The notes under the pieces were generated by a model. The model was given only the letters and a program-made list of their open reading frames with translations, did not search any database and had not been told where the DNA came from. Positions 1 to 8,082 of a DNA stretch of 64,000 nt are shown piece after piece. Position numbers and translations under genes: made by a program. The stretch comes from Dehalococcoidia bacterium (GTDB taxonomy: Bacteria > Chloroflexota > Dehalococcoidia > Lucifugimonadales > SHYT01), in NCBI GenBank assembly GCA_009693045.1, contig SHXZ01000012.1:1-64000 (forward strand), written 5' to 3'. Numbering within the stretch: position 1 is the stretch's first letter; every line of letters begins with the position of its first letter.

Positions 1-1
1 G

Positions 2-145
2 GCTGCCGCCGACGCCAAGGCTGCCGCCGACGCCAAGGCTGCCGCCGACGCCAAGGCTGCCGCCGACGCCAAGGCTGCCGCCGACGCCAAGGCTGCCGCC
101 GACGCCAAGGCTGCCGCCGACGCCAAGGCTGCCGCCGACGCCAAG
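2..145 (+). repeat. 18-bp tandem repeat, eight perfect copies
   Basis: The unit GCTGCCGCCGACGCCAAG is repeated eight times without a mismatch and in frame with the CDS, giving (AAADAK)8. Further copies may lie upstream of the window. The perfect identity suggests recent expansion or slippage, so the copy number is likely to vary between strains or to be collapsed in assembly. Confidence 0.95.
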
Positions 146-304
146 GCCAAAAACGACGACGACATCGCAGTCGACCATTCGGGCGGCTGCGGCCGCGTGA
201 GCGATTCCAGCCAGCGCGACTTGGGCATGTGGCTGGGCATCGGGTCGATACTGGCGTTCGCAGCACTGTCGCGCATGCGGCAGAGGCGCCGCGCGCAAGC
301 ATAA
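2..304 (+). CDS. C-terminal end of an Ala/Asp/Lys-repeat exported protein with a sorting tail (5' truncated)
   Basis: Open from the window edge in frame 2 to TAA at 302-304, so only the last 100 residues are seen. The first 48 residues are eight copies of the hexapeptide AAADAK. These are followed by an acidic patch (NDDD), a Gly/Cys motif (SGGCG), about 20 hydrophobic residues (WLGIGSILAFAALS) and a basic end (RMRQRRRAQA). The order small motif, single transmembrane segment, Arg cluster is that of C-terminal sorting signals such as the MYXO-CTERM and GlyGly-CTERM classes, so the protein is probably exported and processed or anchored at its C-terminus. The catalytic or binding domains lie off the window, so no function can be given. 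Confidence 0.72.
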   Translation, partial: AAADAKAAADAKAAADAKAAADAKAAADAKAAADAKAAADAKAAADAKAKNDDDIAVDHSGGCGRVSDSSQRDLGMWLGIGSILAFAALSRMRQRRRAQA

Positions 305-358
305 CCAGAGCATAAGCGAGTGACTCCGCTGAGAAAGCGGCACTCGCACAAAGGGCTA

Positions 359-403
359 AGCGAAGAGAAGACGCTGGATGGGCTCCAGCGTCTTCTCTTC
401 GCT
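359..403. terminator. Perfect 20-bp hairpin after the repeat protein
   Basis: Arms 359-378 and 384-403 are perfectly complementary around a 5-nt loop (TGGGC), 55 bases after the stop codon of the repeat protein. There is no strong T-tract, so it could be a weak terminator or an mRNA-stabilising hairpin. Confidence 0.65.
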
Positions 404-676
404 CTAATGACCAGCCGCCGTGTAGGTCGCCCCCCCAATTCTGAGCGCCCCCCTTGTCATTCCTCGCTCCGCTCGGAATCTCCCCCCACACTACGCACCG
501 ATCGACGTCGCCGCCGCAGGCTCGCACGCCCCAAACGCGTAGGAGCGCACCGCCGCGTAGGGGCGACCCTGTGTGGTCGCCCACGCGTTCCCCACAGCCC
601 CTCGATCCCTCCTCTGAATGTGGAGGGATCGAGGGAGAGGTCACTATCATCCGCCCCTTTCTCAGCACGCCCGTTC

Positions 677-1165
677 TTGTGTACCCTGACCCCATGACCA
701 CCGAAAACGACCACCCCTACCACCCCGTCCGCGATGCCGTGCCAGACGCGACGGGGCGCACGGCCGTGCGCCCCGTCGCGTCTGGCACCTTCCCGCCGAG
801 GAACACGCGCGGATGGATCGCGTCTTCAACACCCGAGACCTCAGGCCGGAGGTCGTCATGCTCCGCATGAGCCTCGTCCGCCTACTGGCCGACCCCGCCA
901 CCAGGCCCAGCGACCTCGCCGGCGCCGTCCGCGCCCTCGCCTGCGTCCTGCCGGACGCAGGCCCGCCTCGCGTTAGGGCCAGGGCGCCCCAGAGCATCCA
1001 GGGCCAAACAACGAGCAAACTTGAAGACCCCCTGCTCCTGCGCCAAGCCCTTCACCACGGGCTGGACTAGCCTGGGACCGCCACCGAAACAACCCCGGCC
1101 CAAGCTGGCCTGTCCGCCGAAAACAATCCAATCAATCAGCGTCTCGGTCGGGGTGCTCATCCCAA
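677..1165. repeat. Dispersed repeat copy A with a decayed orphan ORF
   Basis: Read on the plus strand this begins with an ATG at 694 (MTTENDHP) and continues, with frame changes, to a conserved 3' part (AENNPINQRLGRGAH, about 1118-1162). A reverse-oriented, shorter relative lies at 14130-14421 with matching start (MTTENDRP) and matching 3' end (AENNPINDRLGRGAH). The two copies therefore derive from one element or small gene family. The protein meaning is unknown and both copies appear degenerate. Confidence 0.55.
739..788. repeat. 50-bp perfect palindrome with no spacer
   Basis: Bases 739-763 and 764-788 are exact reverse complements with zero loop (centre CACGG|CCGTG). It lies inside dispersed repeat copy A and has no counterpart in copy B, so it looks like an insertion. 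Its core resembles the hairpin at 14461-14490. Confidence 0.85.
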
Positions 1166-1478
1166 CGCTTAGGAAAGGCGGCGCACTTCAGATGACTCCG
1201 GTTACTGACGGCCCCGCTCCACTTGGCGTGGGGGGGGGGGCAGATCCTGCCTCGAGCGCAGCCGAGAGGTGAAGTGACTCCGCGGATCAAGACTGCCACG
1301 TTCTCACAGAAGTGGTATGAGGCCCATCCCTGCCGCCTTAACGCACCACTGTTCTTGGGGCGTAGGCCAACGATGGCATCCGTCCTTTCCGAGCGGACGG
1401 CAATTTCCGCTACGGTGCGTGGCGAATGGCTTGCCTGGGGAGTACAATAGGGCCTACCAACCGCAGCAGGAGGTCTAG

Positions 1479-2783
1479 GTGGCCCAAGTCAGGCCCACCC
1501 ATCCTCACTACGAAGCGGACATGCTGAGCGTTGAAGACGCCAGGGAACGCATCTTGTCCTTCTTTCGGGTGTTGGAAGCTGAGGAGAAGCCGCTGCTCCA
1601 GGCCCTCGGGCAGACGCTGGCCGAGGATATCCGTTCGCCTTTCAACCTCCCGCAATGGGCAAACTCCGGCATGGACGGGTACGCGGTCCGTGCCGAGGAC
1701 ATCGCCGGAGCGTCGGGCTCTTCGCCACGGGTTCTGCCGGTCATGGGCACGGTGGCCGCCGGACAGATGCCCGCAAGGCGGCTGGAGCCGGGAACGGCGG
1801 TCCGCATTATGACGGGCGCGCCGGTGCCGCCAGGTGCGGACGCGGTTGTGGCGTTTGAGGACACCGACGAGCTGGAGCGCAAGGCCTCCGGCCGCGGCGT
1901 TGGCGAGATCGGCATCCGCAAGGCGGAGCCCAAGGGCGCCAGCGTGCGGCCCGCGGGAGAGGACGTGCGGGCTGGCGAGATCGTGCTCGCAAGGGGCGTG
2001 GCGCTATCGCCGGCGGCCATAGGCGTGGCCGCGTCCGTTGGGCGTACCTCCGCAAGAGTCGTCCGGCGTCCAGTCGTAGCGGTGCTCTCCACGGGTGACG
2101 AGCTCCAGCTGCCGGGAGAGGATCTGGCGCCGGGCAAGATCTACGACGTGAACGGCTACAGCGTTGCCGGGGCGGTGCTCAAGGCTGGCGGCATACCCAA
2201 CGTGCTCGGAATCGCTCCCGACGACCCGGCGGCGATGAACGCGAAAATCAGCGAGGGACTTCAGGCCGACGTCTTGATCACCTCGGCGGGGGTTTCCAAA
2301 GGTGACTACGACTTTGTAAAGGACGTGCTCGGCGAGCGTGGGAGCGTGGAGTTCTGGTCAGTTCGAATGCGCCCGGCCAAGCCGCTGGCCTTTGGCCTGC
2401 TCCGCGGCCCGTTTGGCCGCCAGGTCCCGCACATCGGCCTGCCGGGGAATCCGGTGAGCGCGCTCGTGGCTTTTGAACAGCTTTGCCGCCCCGCGCTGCT
2501 CAAGATGCAAGGCCGGACGCGCCTAGACCGCCCGGTCGTAGATGCGACTCTGGAAGACGCCATCCGCAACACCGACGGACGACGGGTGTACGCTCGGGTG
2601 CGGGTATCTCGCCGTGATGGCGAATACGTAGCCCGGCTCACGGGGCCACAGGGCTCCAACGTCCTCACACCCCTCAGTAGGGCGAATGGACTCGCCATCT
2701 GTCCGGAGGACGTTCCGGTGCTCAACGCAGGCGACAAGGCGAAGGTGCAGATGATAGACTGGCCTGAGGAGGCAATGCTTTAA
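1479..2783 (+). CDS. moeA: Molybdopterin molybdenumtransferase MoeA
   Basis: Inserts molybdate into adenylylated molybdopterin, the last step of molybdenum cofactor synthesis in the cytoplasm. The 434-residue product shows the MoeA N-terminal body (ANSGMDGYAVRA near residue 60, GTAVRIMTGAPVP near 105) and the MoCF domain (STGDEL near 205, SAGVSKGDYDF near 270, GLPGNPVSALV near 320). GTG at 1479 follows an AGGAGGT Shine-Dalgarno by four bases; an ATG at 1521 (MLSVEDARERIL) matches the usual family start and is an alternative. The next gene starts three bases after the stop, so they are probably co-transcribed. The Moco user at 58494 and the MoaD-like gene at 16127 are elsewhere in the window. 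Confidence 0.95.
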   Translation: MAQVRPTHPHYEADMLSVEDARERILSFFRVLEAEEKPLLQALGQTLAEDIRSPFNLPQWANSGMDGYAVRAEDIAGASGSSPRVLPVMGTVAAGQMPARRLEPGTAVRIMTGAPVPPGADAVVAFEDTDELERKASGRGVGEIGIRKAEPKGASVRPAGEDVRAGEIVLARGVALSPAAIGVAASVGRTSARVVRRPVVAVLSTGDELQLPGEDLAPGKIYDVNGYSVAGAVLKAGGIPNVLGIAPDDPAAMNAKISEGLQADVLITSAGVSKGDYDFVKDVLGERGSVEFWSVRMRPAKPLAFGLLRGPFGRQVPHIGLPGNPVSALVAFEQLCRPALLKMQGRTRLDRPVVDATLEDAIRNTDGRRVYARVRVSRRDGEYVARLTGPQGSNVLTPLSRANGLAICPEDVPVLNAGDKAKVQMIDWPEEAML

Positions 2784-2785
2784 CC

Positions 2786-3271
2786 GTGCCAACTCGCAAA
2801 GCGACCATCACAAAACAGGTACCGCCCCCAGAGCCGCATAGGTATGAGGGGCCGTGGTATGTCATTGACCCAGCGTGGTACCAGGAGCACGGGGTCTCTT
2901 TGCTGGACGTCATCCGCTCGCGACGGAGTCCGTCCGGCGCAAGGGCCGCCGCAACGGAAAGCCGCAGCAAGCGCAGAGCACCCGCAAAAACGGCTGGTTC
3001 CTGGGAGCAGGAGATGCTACTCCTGGCGGGAGCCGCAGCCCGCGATCCTGGTTTTGTGACTTCTGACACGCCTCTGCTGGAGGCCGTGTTCCGCGTGCTC
3101 CTGGCGGAGAAGAACCGCCCGGTTGCTCTCCAGGAGATTGCGGATCTCTTACGTCAGCGCTATGCCGCCGGCGAACTGCCAAGGGACGTCAACATGACCG
3201 TCCTGCAGCGCCTATTGGAGCGCCAGACCTCATATGGCATCAGGAACACCGAAGTCGAAGCGCCAACCTAG
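2786..3271 (+). CDS. Conserved hypothetical protein, possible winged-helix C-terminus
   Basis: 161 residues starting at a GTG two bases after the moeA stop, with GAGGAGG at the end of moeA as ribosome site. The first 45 residues (PWYVIDPAWYQEHGVSLLDVI) look folded. Residues 48-75 are a basic, Ser/Arg/Lys-rich linker, and the last 90 residues are helical (LLEAVFRVLLAEKNRPVALQEIADLLRQRY), in the manner of a winged-helix DNA-binding domain. No family was recognised. The tight coupling to moeA suggests shared transcription, but a role in cofactor synthesis is not shown. Confidence 0.75.
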   Translation: MPTRKATITKQVPPPEPHRYEGPWYVIDPAWYQEHGVSLLDVIRSRRSPSGARAAATESRSKRRAPAKTAGSWEQEMLLLAGAAARDPGFVTSDTPLLEAVFRVLLAEKNRPVALQEIADLLRQRYAAGELPRDVNMTVLQRLLERQTSYGIRNTEVEAPT

Positions 3272-3312
3272 CCCCATCACCCTTATCTGGGGCAGGTCCG
3301 CGAGCGCCGGGG

Positions 3313-3468
3313 CTAGCCTTCCTCCGTTTTCTTGGAGGCCTTGCCCTTCGGTATCACCTGTGGCTCCGACGGACGAGGTACGATGGCGGCGGGCGTGGCA
3401 ATCTTCTCTTTGCCCTTCTTGGGCTTCTTCGTCTCGTGGTGACGGTAGTCACTTTTTCCTGAGGACAT
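3313..3468 (-). CDS. Small lysine-rich protein, 51 aa
   Basis: ATG at 3468 preceded by GGAGGTG with good spacing; stop TAG at 3313-3315. The product is very basic, with the motif RHHETKKPKKGKEK near residues 9-22 and a Pro/Lys-rich tail ending in KKTEEG. It has no membrane segment or Cys. Small disordered Lys-rich proteins with an ETKKPKK-type motif are familiar in Chloroflexi-like genomes, but the function is unknown; nucleic-acid binding is a guess from charge. It is convergent with the gene ending at 3271. Confidence 0.65.
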   Translation of the reverse strand: MSSGKSDYRHHETKKPKKGKEKIATPAAIVPRPSEPQVIPKGKASKKTEEG

Positions 3469-3671
3469 TGTGCACCTCCGCTTATTCGTGCCTCCTCTCT
3501 AGTGTACCGACCGCACGCACTGATAAGCAAGGTGATCCTTGCTGCGCCATGCTCCTGCGGAGGCTTGCCATTGCCGCCACCCGTCGCTATACTCGCGCTC
3601 AACGGAGCAGAGCACTCCGGGCGTGGGTCCGGCCAGCCGATTCTCGGCAGCATACCCAAGGAGGTTGACCC

Positions 3672-3974
3672 GTGGCGTTCGAGGATAAGCAGCTCACGTG
3701 CCGGGAGTGTGGTACGAGCTTTGCCTTTACCGCGGACGAACAGGAGTTTTACCAGGCACGGGGGCTGCTGAACGAGCCAACCCGATGCCCTGCCTGCCGC
3801 TCAACGCGGCGCTCTCAGCGCGGTCAAGGTGGCGGTGGCGGCCCACGGACAATGCATGAGGCTGTGTGCGCCAACTGCGGCAAGCCGGCCATGGTGCCGT
3901 TTGAGCCGCGGCTCGGCAGGCCCGTCTACTGCAGCGATTGCTTCTCCTCCATGCGGGGCTCAGCGGCTCGGTAG
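3672..3974 (+). CDS. Zinc-ribbon protein of the CxxC-x17-CxxC type
   Basis: 100 residues with two zinc-binding halves. The N-terminal part has CRECG and CPACR (residues 10-14 and about 38-42). The C-terminal part has CANCG followed 17 residues later by CSDC, which is the spacing of the CxxC-x17-CxxC family. A Gly/Gln/Arg-rich linker joins them. GTG at 3672 follows AAGGAGGTTG. The fold is clear; the partner (RNA, DNA or protein) is unknown. Confidence 0.85.
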   Translation: MAFEDKQLTCRECGTSFAFTADEQEFYQARGLLNEPTRCPACRSTRRSQRGQGGGGGPRTMHEAVCANCGKPAMVPFEPRLGRPVYCSDCFSSMRGSAAR

Positions 3975-4055
3975 CGCTGCCCAGTCACGCTCGTTTCCGG
4001 TCAAGCTATCACCGTAAGCGCCCGGCGCGAGGTCGGGCGTGCAGAGTAGTTCGCT

Positions 4056-4352
4056 ATGCATATTGCCGTCTGCCGCGTCACGCTTCGTTTGGCGGAGAAC
4101 CACTCCCTCAAGGGGAAGCGGAAGGTGGTCCAGTCGGTCACACAGCGCGTGAGACAGCGCTTCAACGTCTCCATCGCCGAGGTTGGCGAGCAAGACCAGT
4201 GGAAGACGGCGGTGCTAGGTTTCACGTGCGTGAACAGCGACCCGGTCCACCTGGAGCAGACGGTAGGCCGCGTGGTGGGGATGATTGAGGACCTTGCAAG
4301 GGGAGACGCGGAGCTAGTGGATGCGGAAACCGAGGTGACGCAGGCGCTCTGA
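4056..4352 (+). CDS. DUF503 family protein (YlxP-like)
   Basis: 98 residues matching the DUF503/YlxP family over its full length: an N-terminal beta strand (MHIAVCRVTLRL), the signature SLKGKRKVVQSV near residue 18, then RQRFNVSIAEVGEQDQW. Family members often sit beside rbfA or truB and are thought to act near the ribosome; that context is absent here. The ribosome site is weak. Start chosen because the family begins at this strand. Confidence 0.85.
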   Translation: MHIAVCRVTLRLAENHSLKGKRKVVQSVTQRVRQRFNVSIAEVGEQDQWKTAVLGFTCVNSDPVHLEQTVGRVVGMIEDLARGDAELVDAETEVTQAL

Positions 4353-4476
4353 AGCCTTTGCCTCAGGCAGCTCAGAATAGGACTCCTGAGCACAGGCAGG
4401 GAAGGCGCTAAGAGTCAATGGACTACTCGTTACGGTGACGGACCAGTGACAAAGACAAGCGACAGCAGCGAGTCGC

Positions 4477-4668
4477 CTAGAAGCGCCACCGACCGTTGAA
4501 TCCTGCCAGATCGTACAGATGGCGCACGGCCATCTCTTCGTCGTGTCAGCGAGCCATGGAGCGGTAGGCGAACTCCATGTCGTCGCGGTTCGGTGGCGTC
4601 GCAAACCGCACACCGTCCTTGGACTTCCGCAGGCCGAACGCGCCCAGTAGCTTTCGGAACGCTGTCAT
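4477..4668 (-). pseudogene. Small gene interrupted by an in-frame TGA
   Basis: Reading from ATG at 4668 gives 40 residues (begins MTAFRKLLGAFGLRKSKDG, ends FAYRSMAR), then TGA at 4546-4548, then 22 more residues in the same frame (HDEEMAVRHLYDLAGFNGRW) to TAG at 4477-4479. The part after the TGA looks like normal protein, so the simplest view is a 63-residue gene with one nonsense mutation. Readthrough or sequencing error are alternatives. No family recognised. Confidence 0.5.
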
Positions 4669-4758
4669 CCGCCATCACCTGAGCCGACTGTAACGCCAGC
4701 ACAGTCTAACGCGATAGAGGTCGGCTGTCTAGAACTGCACACCAAGGCCGAACGAGGG

Positions 4759-5070
4759 CTAAATCGCTGCTGGCGGGCCTTCCGCGTCGGCGTTCCAGAT
4801 GCGCACAACGGGCTCGCTCTGGAGCAGGGTGTTAATACGCTTTACGATACGAAGCCGGTCCGTGTTCTTCTCCCACCGTTGCCACACTCCAACGCTGGCC
4901 CAGTTGCTTATCGTCATGAAGATTTGTGGGTTGAAGAGGTCAACCACCGTCTCGCCTGAGATGAAACCGATCTGGCGAACGGCCTGTGAGCGAAGCGCGC
5001 GAAGCAGTTCACTCAGCTCCTCTTGCGCACCTGGGATAACCTTGCGCTCCACCATGAGCCGGATGGCCAT
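4759..5070 (-). CDS. Antibiotic-biosynthesis-monooxygenase-like (ABM) domain protein
   Basis: 103 residues with the ferredoxin-like ABM dimer fold: strand MAIRLMVERKV, helix ELSELLRALRSQAV, then GFISGETVVD and SNWASVGVWQRWEKN, where the Trp-rich helix is typical. Such proteins are small cofactor-free oxygenases or haem-binding proteins. The frame extends to 5160, but the ATG at 5070 has GAGGTG just upstream and starts at the first strand of the domain. The 347 bases between 5071 and 5417 contain no gene or clear signal. Confidence 0.75.
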   Translation of the reverse strand: MAIRLMVERKVIPGAQEELSELLRALRSQAVRQIGFISGETVVDLFNPQIFMTISNWASVGVWQRWEKNTDRLRIVKRINTLLQSEPVVRIWNADAEGPPAAI

Positions 5071-5417
5071 TGAACACCTCGCTGATTGGCCGAGAGCGCT
5101 AGAAGGCAGAGGACCAAAAAATAATGTCCTTTGCCAGTGGCTGCGGTAACGCTTGGGCAATGAGCCGCAGCGTCAGTATAAGCCAAGGACACGATCCCAG
5201 CAAAGTTTGTGGGCTCCGGGCAAGGTCTTTCCGTGTCCTGTCTTTGAGGGCGTGGTCCCGATGGCGACTACCAGAACTGTAGCCTCGAAGAAGCCCTTCC
5301 CAGTAAAAGGTAGGGCTGGCCTAACAAGCAATCGGGGAATACTGATTCTTCGGGGACTGCCTCCCTTACGGTGGTGATCAGGCTGGTGCAGGGAGTTGAA
5401 TAGTCCAGCGAGCAGCT

Positions 5418-7985
5418 TTACTTTGTAGGCGCCCTGAACATCACAAAGAACGGCAGGTCGGAAGGAAGCCCTGATTCAAGCACAACCCAGCCACCTTCAC
5501 GATAGGCGGCGCCCGGCGAAGCCGCCACAAACCCAGCGCCTGGGGGAAGCTGCACGGCGACCACGATCTTGTCCCGGTCCATGCCAGGCTGCTTCTGGAT
5601 CTGCAGACGGTACTCGTATACCTGGGAGCCTGTCTGCCTGAGCACCGCAGGGTCTAGTGTCCACTGGAGCGGCAACGTGGTGACGCCTGTGGGCTCTGCG
5701 ACGACATAGGCTCCGATCTCTGTGAGACCGCTCAGTCCACCACCCGTCTGACGGGCCACCGTGACCGTGTCCAGGTCGACGTAGCCCCAGGCAAGCTTTT
5801 CGCTGCCCTCATGCAGCAAGACTGGCGGCGCAAGGGCATTGCTCGCCAGGGACGATGTGTACACCCGGAGGTAGTTCCAAAAGCACCTGCCAGTCCCGAG
5901 CTCCTCGGCCTGGCGACAAACGGCGCCTTGCGGCGGTTTGGCGTTGTCATAATGGAGTCGGAGCTTGGCGGTCATCGGCTTATCCACGGCGAGCCGCACC
6001 TGATACTCCCAGGACCGGCTCACGTCTATGACGGAGTGTCCTGGGAGAGAGCTGTCAACGATCATGAGGAAGTCGTAGTCAACGGGCTGGATTGCGCCGT
6101 TCCACCCACGCTCCCAAAGGAAGTCGGCTCCGGCGCCCTGAAACAAATGGATTAAGATGTCTTTGGACTCCAATTTCGTTCTGAGCAACGATGCAAGAGC
6201 TGGACGCTGGCTTTCCTCTACGCCACCTTGCAGACGGCCCAGAACAGCAAAGAAGAGATCCTCATCAAAGCAGCGTTTTGGGTGGTCAATAGCGTGGTCG
6301 GGACGGCAGGTGTATTCCACCTCTTCTTCCATGTAGGCGCGAGCTGTCTGTCTATCGAGAACTTTGGGGATTCCGGGAACTTTGATGTCCCCAAAGAGGT
6401 CAATCAAGTCCAGTATGGTCCCCTTTGTGCCAACCATAACCCCATCCACTTGCACCTCGGTGGAGCGCCGATAAATCTCTGCGAGAGTAGTCGCTGAAGC
6501 AGGAAAGCTCGGATTCCAGTTGGCGTCGCGGAAGAGCATTCGCTCCATCCAAAGGTACCAGTACAGGCCGGGAGGAGCGATAGGGTTGCTCGTGTATGGT
6601 TTCGAGTCAACGGATTCGCTGTTGAAATACTTGATTTCCCCCAACACGCCGCCGTCAATGGTCAACTGCGCTGTTGTGCCGATGAACCCGCCCGTGGCAC
6701 GAATCTCGTTTTCGTTTTGGCCGAGCAACAGGTAGGTCCGCGGGCCATCGTAACCCAAGAAGGTGTGCATGAACTGGGTGAAGAGGCTCATGTCGTCAAG
6801 CAGCCCGGCGAGGAAGTCGGGCGAGGCTGACGCGCTGCCGAGTGCAGAGGCGAGGAGGGAGGAATAGGTATCCTGGGAGATGATTTTTTGGGTGCTAATG
6901 AGCGTTTGGAGCGCTGCCAGTTCTTGTTGCGCCAGTTGGAACTCCCTGATGGCACGCTCCAGCTCACCCTTGGCCCTGGCGCCAAACGCCTCCGTGAGCA
7001 TCCCTTCGTCACTGGACAACTCCGCAACGACCACAAGGGCGTCCAGTCCCTTGGTGACGCGGTTAAGGAGCAGTAGCTGCTGGTGGATGAGCGTCAGCGC
7101 TTCCCTGGCAGGGGCCGACAAGACGAGTTGGGAGTCGGCGGTCCCCGTGCTGGTGAGGAGCACCACGTCCAAGCGGCGGGCCACCATTACTGACTGAGCA
7201 TCAACGGTCTCCAACGACCCGCGTACTTCCGCCGGGTTTTCCATGACTTTGAGAGGGTCATCAGTCCACTTGCGCAGAGAGTCCAAGGCTCGGTAGAGGA
7301 CGTAGGCATCTCCGGCGACCTCCGGCGAAACCCGCGCGAGGTAAAGCACGGCCTCCAGGAATGGAAGATATTGGTCAAAACGCTCGCGGGTCCGCACGCC
7401 AATTCCGGTGTCGCCCAAATCATTGAGAAGCCCACTAAGCCGCTCGAGTTCCTGATGGGCTTCAAGTATCTGGGCCGAGTTCGCTCTAAGGACGCTTGCA
7501 ACCAGCGCCGCTGTCTCAGGAGAAAGGCTCTGGTTGTCCGGTACGTTCATGGCGCTGCCAAACGCGTTGGACAGAAGGCGGGCGACCCGAGCGGCGGAAT
7601 TGGCGGCGTCAAGCAGCCGAAGACCCTCCCTGGCTCTCGGCCCAAGAGAGGGGACCCATAGGAAGGCGCGCAACGGGGTGAGCCACCGACGGGCGGAGGC
7701 GGAGGACTGCTGAATGCGGCTGGCCAAATCACCCACGTCAGCATAGGTTGCCGGTTGGGCAAGCGAGAGGGGCGAGATGCCCTGAACCTCGTCCTGCAGG
7801 GCCTGCGCGTCGGCGCTCGCTCGCTGGACGCTGGCGTACACCACGCCCGCATATCCAGTGATGGCCGCTACGAGGACTGCCGCCAGGCCCCCGGCGATGA
7901 AGAGCTTGGGGTTGCGGCGCCTGAGCCGGAGCAGCGCGGAAACCAGCCGTCGCATCGCGCTTGCCCCAGTGTTCAAGACGCGCAA
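5418..7985 (-). CDS. DUF4012 domain membrane-anchored protein
   Basis: 855 residues. A short basic N-terminus (LLRLRRRNPK) and one transmembrane helix (residues about 29-50) anchor it. A helical region with many Leu/Ala heptads follows, then the DUF4012 core (YLLLGQNENEIRATGGFIG near residue 420, NSESVDSKPYTSNP). The rest is predicted extracytoplasmic. DUF4012 proteins are common in Gram-positive and Chloroflexi genomes, often near polysaccharide genes; the molecular function is unknown. TTG at 7985 follows AAAGGAG with 8-base spacing, and an internal ATG at 7955 is possible. It is divergent from the secreted-protein gene at 8083. Confidence 0.85.
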   Translation of the reverse strand: MRVLNTGASAMRRLVSALLRLRRRNPKLFIAGGLAAVLVAAITGYAGVVYASVQRASADAQALQDEVQGISPLSLAQPATYADVGDLASRIQQSSASARRWLTPLRAFLWVPSLGPRAREGLRLLDAANSAARVARLLSNAFGSAMNVPDNQSLSPETAALVASVLRANSAQILEAHQELERLSGLLNDLGDTGIGVRTRERFDQYLPFLEAVLYLARVSPEVAGDAYVLYRALDSLRKWTDDPLKVMENPAEVRGSLETVDAQSVMVARRLDVVLLTSTGTADSQLVLSAPAREALTLIHQQLLLLNRVTKGLDALVVVAELSSDEGMLTEAFGARAKGELERAIREFQLAQQELAALQTLISTQKIISQDTYSSLLASALGSASASPDFLAGLLDDMSLFTQFMHTFLGYDGPRTYLLLGQNENEIRATGGFIGTTAQLTIDGGVLGEIKYFNSESVDSKPYTSNPIAPPGLYWYLWMERMLFRDANWNPSFPASATTLAEIYRRSTEVQVDGVMVGTKGTILDLIDLFGDIKVPGIPKVLDRQTARAYMEEEVEYTCRPDHAIDHPKRCFDEDLFFAVLGRLQGGVEESQRPALASLLRTKLESKDILIHLFQGAGADFLWERGWNGAIQPVDYDFLMIVDSSLPGHSVIDVSRSWEYQVRLAVDKPMTAKLRLHYDNAKPPQGAVCRQAEELGTGRCFWNYLRVYTSSLASNALAPPVLLHEGSEKLAWGYVDLDTVTVARQTGGGLSGLTEIGAYVVAEPTGVTTLPLQWTLDPAVLRQTGSQVYEYRLQIQKQPGMDRDKIVVAVQLPPGAGFVAASPGAAYREGGWVVLESGLPSDLPFFVMFRAPTK

Positions 7986-8021
7986 GAGATCCGCTCCTTT
8001 GGCTGTATTCTGGCAAGGGAC

Positions 8022-8030
8022 TGCTATAAT
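8022..8030 (+). promoter_or_regulatory. Extended -10 promoter for the 8083 gene
   Basis: TGCTATAAT is a perfect -10 hexamer with the TG extension, 53 bases before the GTG start. No good -35 is visible, which fits an extended -10 promoter. Confidence 0.55.
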
Positions 8031-8082
8031 ACTCGCGGTAAAGGAATGAAACGCGCAGAGGTAGCCCCACGGTGACCGACCT

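Larger units (their letters stand above)
404..1478. other. Repeat-rich intergenic desert
   Basis: No convincing intact gene is present; the open frames here are short, overlapping and unlike known proteins. The region holds a copy of the REP-like motif CATTCCTCGCTCCGCTCGGA (about 460-479), a hairpin around 605-635 (CTCGATCCCTCC / GGAGGGATCGAG), a dispersed repeat (677-1165) and an 11-G run at 1230-1240. A plausible -10 box (TACAAT, 1443-1448) and a strong Shine-Dalgarno (AGGAGGT, 1468-1474) lead into moeA at the end. Confidence 0.6.

Noticed and set aside
2-145. Possible CRISPR array from regular short repeats
   Set aside because: The copies are contiguous, in frame and without spacers; it is a coding tandem repeat.
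1230-1240. 11-G run as a phase-variable tract
   Set aside because: No gene with a credible start or product spans it.
4546-4548. Selenocysteine at the in-frame TGA
   Set aside because: No redox-enzyme context and no evident SECIS-like hairpin just downstream; nonsense mutation is simpler.
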